Positions 17,905-27,495 of a stretch of DNA of 64,000 nt are shown one piece after another. The stretch comes from CAWUFC02 sp963921335. GTDB lineage: Bacteria; Pseudomonadota; Gammaproteobacteria; Pseudomonadales; Halieaceae. Positions within the stretch are counted from its first letter, which is position 1. Every line of letters begins with the position of its first letter. Both the position numbers and the translations under genes were made by a program. The notes beneath the pieces are model-generated. The model was not told where the DNA came from. It made no database searches and worked only from the letters and a program-made list of their open reading frames with translations. The stretch spans positions 2,170,001 through 2,234,000 of the forward strand of contig CAWUFC020000001.1 of assembly GCA_963921335.3 (NCBI GenBank), written 5' to 3'.

Positions 17905-18330
17905 ATGGCTGTTGAACGCACCCTGTCTATTGTGAAACCCGATGCTGTCGCCAAAAATGTGATTGGCGAGATCTACAGTCGCTTTGAGCAGAATGGCCTT
18001 CGCATTGTTGCTGCCAAGATGATTCGCCTGGACGACGAATTGGCCGGTGGCTTCTATGCGGAGCATAAAGAGCGTCCGTTTTTCCCCGCCCTGATTGAGT
18101 TCATGACCTCTGGCCCGGTCTGTGTACAGGTACTGGAAGGCGAAGACGCCATTGCCAAGAACCGCGAGCTGATGGGCGCCACTAATCCTGAAGAAGCAGC
18201 GGCCGGCACCATCCGTGCCGATTTTGCATCAACCATCGATGCTAACGCGGTACACGGCTCAGATTCTCCCGCGTCTGCCGAGCGTGAGATTGCCTACTTC
18301 TTCCCCGCCGCAGAAATCTGCGACCGTTAA
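17905..18330 (+). CDS. ndk: Nucleoside diphosphate kinase
   Basis: Ndk equilibrates nucleoside di- and triphosphates through a phospho-histidine. The 141-residue protein has the active-site His117 in NAVHGSDSP and the early motif ERTLSIVKPDAV. Length and residues match bacterial Ndk. It has its own promoter and lies 18 bases before rlmN, the usual order in gammaproteobacteria. Confidence 0.97.
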   Translation: MAVERTLSIVKPDAVAKNVIGEIYSRFEQNGLRIVAAKMIRLDDELAGGFYAEHKERPFFPALIEFMTSGPVCVQVLEGEDAIAKNRELMGATNPEEAAAGTIRADFASTIDANAVHGSDSPASAEREIAYFFPAAEICDR

Positions 18331-18348
18331 GGGCGAAGGAATAGTTTC

Positions 18349-19470
18349 TTGATTACCGAGCGCGTCAATCTGCTGGGTTTGCCCCTGGCGAAGATGCAGG
18401 ATTTTTTCCGCGACCTGGGAGAGAAGCCCTTTCGTGCCCAGCAGGTGATGAAATGGATTCATCACCACGGCGTGCTCGAGTTTGAAGAGATGACCAACCT
18501 GGGCAAGGCGCTGCGCGAGCGTCTGGCCGAGGTGGCAGAAGTGCGCCCACCTGAAATCGTCTCTCAGCAGGATTCCGAAGACGGTACCCGCAAGTGGGCG
18601 ATTCGCGTGGCGGGCGGTGGCCTGGTGGAAACGGTTTTGATTCCCGACGGTCAGCGCGGCACCCTGTGTGTGTCCTCGCAGGTGGGCTGCAGCCTCGATT
18701 GCAGCTTCTGTTCTACAGGCAAACAGGGTTTCCAGCGTGATCTCACAGCCGCCGAGATTATTGGTCAGGTCTGGCTGGCGCTGAAATCCTATGAGGCCTT
18801 CCAGTCAGGTAAGGGCCGCAAGGTCACCAATGTGGTGATGATGGGCATGGGCGAACCGCTGCTCAACTTCGACAACGTGGTGGATGCCATGGAGTTAATG
18901 ATGGAAGACCTCGCCTATGGTATCTCCAAGCGCCGGGTCACCCTGTCCACGTCGGGTGTGGTACCGGCACTGGATAAGCTGGCTGAGTGCAGTGAAGTCT
19001 CCCTGGCCATCTCCCTGCATGCACCCAATGACGAATTGCGCAACGAGCTGGTCCCGATCAATCGCAAGTATCCGATTGCGCAATTGCTGGACAGTGCCAG
19101 CCGATATATCGATGCCCAGGCAGACAGCAAGCGTGTGGTCACCGTGGAGTACACCCTGATTGCTGGGATCAATGATTCAGTAGAACAGGCCCGCGAGCTG
19201 GCCCAACTGCTGCGCGACTTCCCCTGCAAGATCAACCTGATTCCGTTTAACCCATTCAACCAGTCAGATTACCGCCGTCCCAGCGGTAACGCAGTATCAC
19301 GTTTTTGGCAGGTGCTGGTCGATGCGGGCTTTATCGTAACCGTGCGCACAACGCGCGGCGACGACATTGATGCAGCATGTGGACAGCTGGTGGGCCAGGT
19401 CGTGGATCGCACTCGTCGCAGCGAACGCTATAAACAAAAAGACGATGTGCAGGTAGTATCTGTAGGATGA
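18349..19470 (+). CDS. rlmN: Dual-specificity 23S rRNA/tRNA m2A methyltransferase RlmN
   Basis: RlmN is a radical SAM enzyme making 2-methyladenosine at 23S A2503 and tRNA A37. The 373-residue protein has the cluster motif Cys114-Cys118-Cys121 (CSLDCSFC) and a C-terminal cysteine in DIDAACGQLVG that forms the methylene-cysteine intermediate. It starts with TTG at 18349, giving MITERVNLLGLPLAKM; no better start is near. It overlaps the following pilF-like gene by 4 bases (ATGA). Confidence 0.95.
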   Translation: MITERVNLLGLPLAKMQDFFRDLGEKPFRAQQVMKWIHHHGVLEFEEMTNLGKALRERLAEVAEVRPPEIVSQQDSEDGTRKWAIRVAGGGLVETVLIPDGQRGTLCVSSQVGCSLDCSFCSTGKQGFQRDLTAAEIIGQVWLALKSYEAFQSGKGRKVTNVVMMGMGEPLLNFDNVVDAMELMMEDLAYGISKRRVTLSTSGVVPALDKLAECSEVSLAISLHAPNDELRNELVPINRKYPIAQLLDSASRYIDAQADSKRVVTVEYTLIAGINDSVEQARELAQLLRDFPCKINLIPFNPFNQSDYRRPSGNAVSRFWQVLVDAGFIVTVRTTRGDDIDAACGQLVGQVVDRTRRSERYKQKDDVQVVSVG

Positions 19471-20255
19471 ATAATTCATCGTCAGATTTTTTTCGCAGCA
19501 TCGGCCTGATCATGGCCTTTTTCGTATCGGGCTGTGTGACTACAGAGGACCGAGTGTTCACCAATGATGCGTCGCCTCAAGAGGCCCTGGAGAGTCGGCT
19601 GCAGCTGGCCCGCAGCTATATTGGCCAGCAAAACTGGGAAGACGCCAAGCGCAACCTTAAGCTGGCAGCCGAGATCGATCCGGATGCGCCGGAAGTGCAC
19701 GAGGCTTTCGCCCTCGTATATCAGAGCACTGGCGAGTTTGAATTGGCCGAAGATAGCTTCAAGCGGGCTATTTCACTGAACAAGAACTTTTCCCGCGCCC
19801 GTAACAACTACGCTGCGTTTCTCTACCAACAGCAGCGCTACAGCGAGGCCGAAGAGCAGTTGGAAATTGTGGTGCGCGACACGCTCTATGAATCCCGGCC
19901 GCGAGCCTTTCTGAATCTCGGCTTTTGCCGCCTGCGTCTCGGTGATAAAAACGGTGCCCATGAGGCCTTCACCCGCACCCTGACCATGGACCGCACCAAT
20001 TTGCTGGCGATCATGGAGCTGGCTCATATCGAATACAACCGCGGAAATTATCTCGCTTCCCAGCGTCACTACGACATTTATCGCAGCATAGTCAGGACTC
20101 AGACGGCACGCGGCTTATGGCTGGGGGTCAGGCTGGCGCATGCGCAGGGTAAGGCAGACGCACAGGCCAGCTACTCACTGGCGCTGAGAAACCTGTACCC
20201 GAATTCCGCCGAATTCAAGGCCTACCAACAGGCGCGTGAACGTGGAGAACTCTGA
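19467..20255 (+). CDS. pilF: Type IV pilus biogenesis lipoprotein PilF/PilW (TPR)
   Basis: PilF (PilW) is an outer-membrane lipoprotein needed for PilQ secretin assembly. The 262-residue protein has a lipobox ending in SGC (about residue 22) and several TPR repeats from about residue 45 to 230, e.g. NWEDAKRNLKLAAEIDPDAPEVH. The position between rlmN and the rodZ-like gene is the conserved pilF locus. It overlaps the next gene by 20 bases. No other pilus genes lie in the window. Confidence 0.88.
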   Translation: MNNSSSDFFRSIGLIMAFFVSGCVTTEDRVFTNDASPQEALESRLQLARSYIGQQNWEDAKRNLKLAAEIDPDAPEVHEAFALVYQSTGEFELAEDSFKRAISLNKNFSRARNNYAAFLYQQQRYSEAEEQLEIVVRDTLYESRPRAFLNLGFCRLRLGDKNGAHEAFTRTLTMDRTNLLAIMELAHIEYNRGNYLASQRHYDIYRSIVRTQTARGLWLGVRLAHAQGKADAQASYSLALRNLYPNSAEFKAYQQARERGEL

Positions 20256-21165
20256 CACGGACATAACGACCGGCAGCGATCCCGGAGGGATGCTGCGGTG
20301 TGCGCGTGAAGCTCAAGGTATTTCGGCCCGCGAAATGGCGGATCGTCTCAACTGGATGCCCGACTACGTCAGCGCGATCGAGGAGAACCGCTTCGACGTG
20401 CTTCGCGGTGCGGCCTTTGTGCGCGGCTATTTGAAGTCCTATGCCCGGGAGGTTCAGCTAGATGAGGCCTTAGTGTTGGCGGCCTATGAAGCTCTGCCGG
20501 CAGTGGCTGCGGCAGCCGAAGAATTACCACAGCGCGTGGAGTCGCGATTGCCCCAGATTCAAAAGCTGGGTTGGGCGCTGCCCGCTGGCATTGCCCTCGT
20601 CATCATCATGGTGCTCGCTTTGTGGCTGTTGCGCGGGGGCGATGAGCCTGCGGTTGCTACTCCAACGGCAGCGCCCGTTGAGATCACCGAAGAGCCCATT
20701 GCCGATGAAATGGCAGCCATGACTGAAGCCGAATCTGAAAGCGACATCGATCTAAGCCTTGAGCCGCCCGGTGAAGCGGCGCCAGACCTTGCGCAAGATA
20801 CTGCGCCAGCCGAGATCGTAATCGAAGAGTCCCCACCGAGCGAGCGCGTGCTTGAAGAGACAATTGATCCAGTGGCGGCAGCAGAACCGGAAGCAGAATC
20901 GGCGACGCAGTCTGCCCTGTTTGGCGATGGACTGGTTTTCAGTTTCAGTGGCGAGTGCTGGCTGGAAGTGCGCGATGCAGACGAAAAGCTGATTTATGCC
21001 GACTTGCAGCAAGCCGGTGATCGCTTCGAGGTGACCGGTGCTGCGCCGTTCAATATCCTTGTCGGCGACGCGCGATTTGTAGAGCTCAGTTACCAGGGTG
21101 AAGCGGTGACCATTACACCGCGCCCGGGCCGGGTTATGGCGCGATTCAGTGTGGGTGAGCAGTGA
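20236..21165 (+). CDS. rodZ: RodZ-like helix-turn-helix membrane protein
   Basis: RodZ links MreB to the inner membrane for rod shape. The 309-residue protein has an N-terminal Xre-type HTH domain (MLRCAREAQGISAREMADRL near 14-33), one membrane segment (about 113-133), an acidic Pro/Glu/Ala-rich linker, and a C-terminal DUF4115 domain (FSFSGECWLEVRDADEK). Start is GTG 20236, inside the end of pilF. The gene overlaps ispG by 4 bases. It stands at the usual rodZ/yfgA locus, upstream of ispG and hisS. Confidence 0.88.
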   Translation: MNVENSDTDITTGSDPGGMLRCAREAQGISAREMADRLNWMPDYVSAIEENRFDVLRGAAFVRGYLKSYAREVQLDEALVLAAYEALPAVAAAAEELPQRVESRLPQIQKLGWALPAGIALVIIMVLALWLLRGGDEPAVATPTAAPVEITEEPIADEMAAMTEAESESDIDLSLEPPGEAAPDLAQDTAPAEIVIEESPPSERVLEETIDPVAAAEPEAESATQSALFGDGLVFSFSGECWLEVRDADEKLIYADLQQAGDRFEVTGAAPFNILVGDARFVELSYQGEAVTITPRPGRVMARFSVGEQ

Positions 21166-22286
21166 ATAGCGAATCTCCGATTAAGCGGCGCAAGTCACGC
21201 CAGATTATGGTGGGCGATGTGCCCGTTGGGGGCGATGCCCCCATATCTGTGCAGAGCATGACCAACACCGAGACCTGCGATGTGCCTGCCACAGTGGCAC
21301 AAATCACAGCTATTGCTGACGCTGGTGCAGACATCGTTCGCGTCTCTGTGCCCTCGATGGACGCGGCGGAAGCCTTCCGGGAGATACGCAGCCAGGTCAC
21401 TGTGCCCCTGGTGGCTGATATCCATTTCGACTACAAAATAGCACTCAAGGTTGCGGAGTACGGCGTCGACTGTCTGCGTATTAACCCTGGCAATATCGGT
21501 CGGGATGATAGGGTGCGTACGGTCGTAGACGCCTGTCGGGATCGTGGTATTCCCATTCGCATTGGCGTCAACGCGGGTTCACTCGGCAAGGACCTGCAGC
21601 GCAAATACGGTGAGCCCAATGCCGAGGCACTGGTAGAGTCCGCCATGCGCCACGTGGATATTCTGGACAAGCTCGACTACCAGGATTTCAAACTCAGCGT
21701 GAAGGCTTCAGAAGTGTTTATGGCGGTTGAGGCCTATCGTCTGATCGCAAAGCAAATTGAACAACCGCTGCATCTAGGCATTACCGAAGCGGGTGGGCTA
21801 CGCAGTGGGACCGTGAAGTCATCGGTAGGGCTTGGCATGCTGTTGATGGATGGCATTGGCGACACCATTCGCATTTCCCTGGCCGCCGATCCTGTCGAAG
21901 AGGTGAAGGTCGGTTTCGATATCCTCAAAAGCCTGAAGCTGCGCAGCAACGGCATTAACTTTATCGCCTGCCCCAGTTGTTCTCGCCAGAACTTCGATGT
22001 AGTCGCCACCATGAATGATCTTGAGCAGCGACTGGAGGACATACGCACACCGATGGATGTTGCCGTGATTGGTTGTATCGTCAATGGCCCGGGCGAGGCT
22101 CGGGAGGCCGATGTGGGTATGACCGGGGCTACACCCAACAACCTGATTTACCTGGATGGCGATCCGGATCATAAAGTCAGCAATGAAGATTTTGTCGATC
22201 ACCTCGAGCGTGTTATTCGCGACAAGGCTGCGCGTCTTGAACAAGAGCGCGCTGAAAAAGACGCCAATCTGATTTACAAGGCCTGA
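21162..22286 (+). CDS. ispG: 4-hydroxy-3-methylbut-2-enyl diphosphate synthase
   Basis: IspG reduces MEcPP to HMBPP in the MEP isoprenoid route with a [4Fe-4S] cluster. The 374-residue protein has the ligand cysteines in CPSCSRQ (near 269-272) and GCIVNGPGE (near 304), and a TIM-barrel N-terminus (VPVGGDAPISVQSMTNTET). GTG start at 21162 overlaps the rodZ stop. Eight bases separate it from hisS. Confidence 0.97.
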   Translation: MNSESPIKRRKSRQIMVGDVPVGGDAPISVQSMTNTETCDVPATVAQITAIADAGADIVRVSVPSMDAAEAFREIRSQVTVPLVADIHFDYKIALKVAEYGVDCLRINPGNIGRDDRVRTVVDACRDRGIPIRIGVNAGSLGKDLQRKYGEPNAEALVESAMRHVDILDKLDYQDFKLSVKASEVFMAVEAYRLIAKQIEQPLHLGITEAGGLRSGTVKSSVGLGMLLMDGIGDTIRISLAADPVEEVKVGFDILKSLKLRSNGINFIACPSCSRQNFDVVATMNDLEQRLEDIRTPMDVAVIGCIVNGPGEAREADVGMTGATPNNLIYLDGDPDHKVSNEDFVDHLERVIRDKAARLEQERAEKDANLIYKA

Positions 22287-22294
22287 GCACACGC

Positions 22295-23572
22295 GTGAAA
22301 GAGATACGAGCGATTCGGGGCATGCCCGATGTACTTCCCGAAGATACTGCCAGTTGGCAGTTTCTCGAGCAGCAGTGCGCCAGCCTGCTGGCCAGTTATG
22401 GCTACCGGGAAATTCGCATGCCCATCGTTGAACAGACTGATCTGTTCCGACGTGGTATTGGTGAGGTCACCGATATCGTGGAAAAAGAAATGTACACATT
22501 CGAGGACCGTAATGAGGAAAGCCTGACCTTGCGCCCGGAGGGGACAGCGGGCTGTGTGCGAGCCGTCTGCCAGCACAATTTGGCGATTACCCAGCAGAAG
22601 CTGTGGTACCAGGGCCCTATGTTTCGTTACGAGCGGCCACAGAAAGGCCGGCAGCGCCAGTTTCACCAAATTGGCGCCGAAGTGTTCGGCACCGCCTCTG
22701 CTGATATTGATGCCGAACTGATCATTCTCAGCGCGCGGCTGTGGCGGCAACTGGGCATCGCCGACAAAGTGGAGCTGCAGCTCAACAGTATTGGTGATGC
22801 CGAGGCCAGGGACCGCTACCGTGCTGCCCTGGTGGAGTATCTGGGCGCGCGTCGTGAGCAGTTGGATGAAGACAGCCAGCGTCGTCTCGACAGTAACCCC
22901 TTGCGAATTCTTGATAGTAAAAACCCCGAGGTCCAGAAGGTTCTCGAGGGTGCGCCTCAAATTTTGGATTATCTTGACGAGGAGTCGGCAGCGCACTTTG
23001 CCAGCTTGCGTGAGCTGCTGGATGCCGCTGGCATCGAATATGTGGTTAACCAGAGACTTGTGCGCGGACTGGACTACTATAACCGCACGGTGTTCGAGTG
23101 GGTCACCGATGCGCTCGGTGCCCAGGGCACCATCTGTGGTGGCGGTCGCTACGATACCCTGGTTGAGCAGCTGGGGGGCAAGGCGACTCCGGCAGCGGGC
23201 TTTGCCATGGGACTCGAGCGTCTGGTACTGCTGTTGCAGACTGGCGAACTTACCATTGCTGACCCCGCGAGTGCAGATGTCTACGTGCTGGCGGTAGGCG
23301 AGGGTGCCCAGGCGTCAGCCTTTCAGGTGGCCGAACAGCTCCGCGATGAACTGCCCGGCTGCTGCCTGCAGGTGCATTGCGGGGGCGGAAGTTTTAAAAG
23401 CCAGATGAAAAAAGCAGATAAAAGCGGTGCCCGACTGGCATTGATACTGGGCGAACAGGAAGTGGCCGACGGCACAGTGTCGGTCAAGCAACTGCGCGGT
23501 GATGCCGGCGGTGAACAAGACAATGTGGTCCGGCATGAACTCGCCGGCCTTGTAAAACAGAAATTGCAGTAA
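22295..23572 (+). CDS. hisS: Histidine-tRNA ligase
   Basis: HisS charges tRNA-His. The 425-residue protein has class II motif 2 (FRYERPQKGRQRQFHQ near 110), the HisA/HisB signatures LVRGLDYYNRTVFEW (near 256) and AGFAMGLERL (near 305), and a C-terminal anticodon-binding domain. The start is GTG at 22295, giving the normal MKEIRAIRGMPDVLPED. Eleven bases separate it from yfgM. Confidence 0.97.
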   Translation: MKEIRAIRGMPDVLPEDTASWQFLEQQCASLLASYGYREIRMPIVEQTDLFRRGIGEVTDIVEKEMYTFEDRNEESLTLRPEGTAGCVRAVCQHNLAITQQKLWYQGPMFRYERPQKGRQRQFHQIGAEVFGTASADIDAELIILSARLWRQLGIADKVELQLNSIGDAEARDRYRAALVEYLGARREQLDEDSQRRLDSNPLRILDSKNPEVQKVLEGAPQILDYLDEESAAHFASLRELLDAAGIEYVVNQRLVRGLDYYNRTVFEWVTDALGAQGTICGGGRYDTLVEQLGGKATPAAGFAMGLERLVLLLQTGELTIADPASADVYVLAVGEGAQASAFQVAEQLRDELPGCCLQVHCGGGSFKSQMKKADKSGARLALILGEQEVADGTVSVKQLRGDAGGEQDNVVRHELAGLVKQKLQ

Positions 23573-23583
23573 GAGGAATCACG

Positions 23584-24285
23584 GTGGAGTCATATCGTAC
23601 CGAAGAAGAACAGGTTGAAGCGCTGCGCAAGTGGTGGCAGGACAATGCCAAATCCACCATTGCAGCCATTGTAGTGGCCCTGGCCGGTGGCTATGGCTGG
23701 CAGGCCTGGCAGCAGCACTCCACGCAGCAGGCAGAAGCCGCATCGGCGGTGTACCAGAATTTGCTGGATGCAGTAAATGTGGCGTCTGCAGGGCAGCCTC
23801 TGACGGATGAACAGGTGGCTACTGCGCGCCATCTTGCCGGCCAGCTCAAGGATCAGTATGGCAACAGCAGTTACGCCCAGTTTGCCGCACTGCAGCTGGC
23901 TCGACTGGCGGTGAACGACAACGATTTGGCAGACGCCGAGGCAGAGTTGCGTTGGGTGCTGACGCAAAATCCACAGCCCGACCTCCAGCGTGTCGCCCAG
24001 CTGCGCCTGGCAAGGGTAGTTGCCTCACAGGGCGACTCCGATGCGGCACTGAAAATGTTGATGGTGGATGCAGGTGCCTATGCGGCTGCCTATGCAGAAG
24101 CCCGCGGAGATATTTACCTGCAAATGCAGCAGACGCAGCAGGCGCTCTCTGCATACCAGGAGGCGGCAGAGCTCAATCTGCTCGCCGGAAGTAATAACAG
24201 CGGCAATCTTGATCTCAAGTTGCAGTCCCTGCAGTTGCAGCCGGCACGAGCCGAGTCCGGAGGGGTTGTTGATGCCGCTGAATAA
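23584..24285 (+). CDS. yfgM: YfgM-like ancillary SecYEG translocon subunit (TPR)
   Basis: YfgM is an inner-membrane protein with a periplasmic TPR domain, linked to PpiD and SecYEG in E. coli. The 233-residue protein starts with GTG (MESYRTEEEQVEALRKWW, the family hallmark), has one membrane segment at about 22-39, and helical repeats after it. It lies between hisS and bamB as in E. coli and overlaps bamB by 14 bases. Confidence 0.9.
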   Translation: MESYRTEEEQVEALRKWWQDNAKSTIAAIVVALAGGYGWQAWQQHSTQQAEAASAVYQNLLDAVNVASAGQPLTDEQVATARHLAGQLKDQYGNSSYAQFAALQLARLAVNDNDLADAEAELRWVLTQNPQPDLQRVAQLRLARVVASQGDSDAALKMLMVDAGAYAAAYAEARGDIYLQMQQTQQALSAYQEAAELNLLAGSNNSGNLDLKLQSLQLQPARAESGGVVDAAE

Positions 24286-25453
24286 ACTGGCCCAACTTTT
24301 CACGGCTGTGCTGCTGAGTCTGATGCTCGGCGCCTGCAGCACTGTGTCCGGCTGGTTTAGCAGTGACGATGATGATACCAAGGAGCCGGCGGAGCTGGTC
24401 GACTTCACGCCTGAGATTAAAATCAACTCTGTCTGGAGCACCGGCGTGGGCAAGGGGCAGGGCAAGGGCTACAACTTCCTGGCGCCGGTGATGTCTGGTG
24501 ACCGGATTTTTGCCGCGGGCGTTGACGGCACGGTGGCAGCGGTCGATCGCAACAGTGGCAGCAAGATCTGGAAAGTGGACCTGGATATGCCGCTGTCCGG
24601 TGGTGTGGGTTATGGCGCCAATCGCCTCGTCCTGGGTAGCAGTAATGGCGACGTGATTCTGTTGGATGCCAACGATGGCAGCCTGTTGTGGCGTGTGCCG
24701 GTTTCTGGCGAGGTACTTTCACCTCCCCAGACCAACGGCAATGTGGTTGTGGTGCTGAGCTATGACGGCAAGCTGCGTGGTCTAGATGCTGAAGATGGCA
24801 GCGAGATCTGGGTCTACGACAGTGACCTGCCGATCCTGACCGTACGCGGCACCTCAACACCTCTTATTGATGGGCGCACCGTGTTGGCCGGCTTTGCTAA
24901 TGGCAAGGTGGTGGCCTTTGATATCAGCAACGGTACGCTGCGCTGGGAATCCCGTGTCACTATTCCCCAGGGTCGCTCAGAAATCGATCGCATTGTCGAT
25001 GTGGATGGTGAGCTGCTGCTGATCAACAACGTTGTTTACGCGGTGAGCTACCAGGGCCACCTGTCGGCAATGGATATGCCCTCCGGTCGCAAAATCTGGC
25101 AGCAGGAGGCCTCCAGTTCAGTAGGCATTGACCAGGGCTTCGGCAATATCTACGTGTCCGAAGACAACGGTTCTGTTGTGGCTTTTTACCGCAATGGTCA
25201 GGGCATTCGCTGGGAGCAGCCGCGGCTTGAAAATCGTCGCCTGAGTGCTCCCAAGACGGTGAAGGGCTTTGTTGCCGTTGGCGATTTCGATGGCCAGATA
25301 CATTTCATGTCGCAGGTGGATGGGCGTTTTGTTGGCCGCAAAAAAGTGGGTGGCAAAGGCGTGCGCGCGCCCATGCTCAGTGATGGCGATACCCTCTATG
25401 TCTTCTCCAACAGTGGCACCCTGACTGCCCTGCGCGTTCAGTCGCAGGAGTAA
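24272..25453 (+). CDS. bamB: Outer membrane protein assembly factor BamB
   Basis: BamB is a lipoprotein beta-propeller of the BAM complex that folds outer-membrane proteins. From ATG 24272 the protein is 393 residues with lipobox LGAC near residue 22 and eight PQQ-like propeller blades (e.g. GTVAAVDRNSGSKIWKVD). An in-frame ATG at 24068 would place 68 residues inside yfgM and bury the signal peptide, so it is rejected. It lies 7 bases before der. Confidence 0.95.
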   Translation: MPLNKLAQLFTAVLLSLMLGACSTVSGWFSSDDDDTKEPAELVDFTPEIKINSVWSTGVGKGQGKGYNFLAPVMSGDRIFAAGVDGTVAAVDRNSGSKIWKVDLDMPLSGGVGYGANRLVLGSSNGDVILLDANDGSLLWRVPVSGEVLSPPQTNGNVVVVLSYDGKLRGLDAEDGSEIWVYDSDLPILTVRGTSTPLIDGRTVLAGFANGKVVAFDISNGTLRWESRVTIPQGRSEIDRIVDVDGELLLINNVVYAVSYQGHLSAMDMPSGRKIWQQEASSSVGIDQGFGNIYVSEDNGSVVAFYRNGQGIRWEQPRLENRRLSAPKTVKGFVAVGDFDGQIHFMSQVDGRFVGRKKVGGKGVRAPMLSDGDTLYVFSNSGTLTALRVQSQE

Positions 25454-25460
25454 ATGAGTC

Positions 25461-26867
25461 ATGGTTCCCGTCATCGCGCTAGTCGGCCGTCCCAATGTGG
25501 GCAAATCGACGCTGTTCAACCAGCTGACCCGCAGCCGCGATGCCTTGGTGGCCAATTTTCCGGGCCTGACCAGGGACCGTAAATACGGCGAAGGTCGTGT
25601 CGGTGACCGGCCCTTTATCGTGATTGATACCGGCGGTATCAGTGGTGAGGAAGAGGGCATCGATACCTACATGGCCGAGCAGTCGCTGGCCGCGATCGAT
25701 GAGGCCGATGCGGTTTGTTTCCTGGTGGATGCTCGTGCCGGCCTGACCCCCGCGGATGAACAGTTGGCCACGCACCTGCGTCAGCAGGGCAAGCGTTTTC
25801 ACCTGGTGGTGAACAAGATCGATGGTACCAACGAAGATGTAGCCCTGGCGGAGTTTTACAGCCTGGGCGTGGAAGAGCTGCACCCCACGACAGCCACACA
25901 CGGGCGTGGCGTTAAGCAGCTCATCGAACACGTGTTGATGGAATTTCCGCCGCCTGAAGTGCCTGAGGACGAGGACGAAACGCGCGGCATTCGTGTGGCT
26001 GTGGTTGGTCGTCCCAATGTGGGCAAGTCTACGCTGGTGAATCGGATGCTGGGCGAGGAACGGGTAGTGGTTTACGACATGCCCGGCACCACCAGGGACA
26101 GTGTCTATATCGACTTTGAACGCGAAGGGCAGCACTACACCCTGATTGATACCGCCGGCGTGCGGCGTCGCAAGAACGTCAAACAAACGGTGGAGAAGTT
26201 CTCTATCGTAAAGACCCTCAAAGCCATCGATGATGCCCATGTCGTTGTCTTGTTGATGGATGCCAGTGAGGGCGTGGTGGAACAAGACCTGCACCTGTTG
26301 GGCCAGACCATTGAAGCCGGGCGCGGCCTGGTGATTGCCCTTAACAAGTGGGACGGACTGGAGTCCGATACCAAGCAGTACATCAAGACCGAACTGGAAC
26401 GGCGACTGCAGTTCATTGATTACGCCGATGTGCACTACATCTCCGCCCTGCACGGCACCGGGGTAGGGCACCTTTACAAGTCAATACACAAGGCCCACGA
26501 GTCTGCGACACGCAAACTCAATACCAACCATCTCACTCGTATTCTTGAAGGCGCGGTCTATGATCATCCGCCGCCAATGGTGAACGGACGCCGTATCAAA
26601 ATGCGTTATGCACACGCCGGTGGCCAGAATCCGCCGCTGGTAGTTATTCACGGCAACCAAACCGGCAAGGTACCGGCGGCCTATGAGCGCTACCTGGAAA
26701 AGGTGTTTCGGCGTGAGCTTGATCTGGCTGGCACACCCGTGCGCATTGAATTCCGCACCAGCGAGAACCCTTACGCAGGCAAACACAACAAGCTCACCCA
26801 GCGCCAGATTCAGCGCAAGCGCCGCATGATGGCACATGTCAAGAAGAGCAAGCGGAAGAAGAAGTAG
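25461..26867 (+). CDS. der: Ribosome-assembly GTPase Der (EngA)
   Basis: Der is a double-GTPase needed for 50S maturation. The 468-residue protein has two G domains with Walker A motifs GRPNVGKST at 9-17 and 183-191, G4 motifs NKID and NKWD, and a C-terminal KH-like domain followed by a basic tail rich in Lys and Arg. Its stop overlaps the GTG of the haemoglobin gene by one base. Confidence 0.98.
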   Translation: MVPVIALVGRPNVGKSTLFNQLTRSRDALVANFPGLTRDRKYGEGRVGDRPFIVIDTGGISGEEEGIDTYMAEQSLAAIDEADAVCFLVDARAGLTPADEQLATHLRQQGKRFHLVVNKIDGTNEDVALAEFYSLGVEELHPTTATHGRGVKQLIEHVLMEFPPPEVPEDEDETRGIRVAVVGRPNVGKSTLVNRMLGEERVVVYDMPGTTRDSVYIDFEREGQHYTLIDTAGVRRRKNVKQTVEKFSIVKTLKAIDDAHVVVLLMDASEGVVEQDLHLLGQTIEAGRGLVIALNKWDGLESDTKQYIKTELERRLQFIDYADVHYISALHGTGVGHLYKSIHKAHESATRKLNTNHLTRILEGAVYDHPPPMVNGRRIKMRYAHAGGQNPPLVVIHGNQTGKVPAAYERYLEKVFRRELDLAGTPVRIEFRTSENPYAGKHNKLTQRQIQRKRRMMAHVKKSKRKKK

Positions 26868-27265
26868 TGGGCCAATTGCGCCAGATTCTGGAGCACGACA
26901 AAGCTGACATGGACAGCCGTGCTCAGGTTGAGAGCTTTGTCGATGCTTTTTACGCCAAGGTCTTAAACGATGATGTGCTCGCGCCCATTTTTCTCGACGT
27001 GGCCGCCATCGATCTCGATGTGCATCTGCCTCATATCAAAGATTATTGGTGCAAGCTGTTGCTGGGTGAAACCGGCTACAAACGCCACACCATGAATATC
27101 CACCGGGCCCTGCATAGTAAGCGCACGCTGCAAACGAGTGATTACGAGCGCTGGCTGGGTCTGTTTATTGCCACGGTCGATGAGCGCTTTCACGGCAGTC
27201 ACGCCGAGCGCGCCAAACGGGTTGCCCGTTCGATTGCTGGCAATATGCAGGTGGCGATGTCCTAG
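26867..27265 (+). CDS. Group III truncated haemoglobin
   Basis: The 132-residue protein fits the group III (P) truncated haemoglobins: KDYWCKLLLGETGY near 58-71, a proximal His (His79, less likely His83) in MNIHRALHSK, and YERWLGLFIATVDERF after it. Members bind O2, NO or peroxide; the physiological role is unsettled. It starts with GTG 26867, overlapping the der stop, so it is probably translated from the same mRNA. No NO-related neighbours are seen. It ends the core block. Confidence 0.88.
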   Translation: MGQLRQILEHDKADMDSRAQVESFVDAFYAKVLNDDVLAPIFLDVAAIDLDVHLPHIKDYWCKLLLGETGYKRHTMNIHRALHSKRTLQTSDYERWLGLFIATVDERFHGSHAERAKRVARSIAGNMQVAMS

Positions 27266-27495
27266 AAAGGGCTCTGACTCTTTTTCAGGTTTCAAGGGGC
27301 CAGGCAACTGGAGCACACCCCGGCAGCTGACTAGGACTGCCTCAAACACTCCAGTCGCTCTGACCCCTCGAACTCCTTATGCCACCCCTCGAGCATTCGT
27401 TGTCGAGATATTCCAAATATTTATTTTTATATACAACAAACATAACTCAGCAGGGGCTCGACAGCCTGTTATTGCCCTATTCAGTTGGCCATTTT

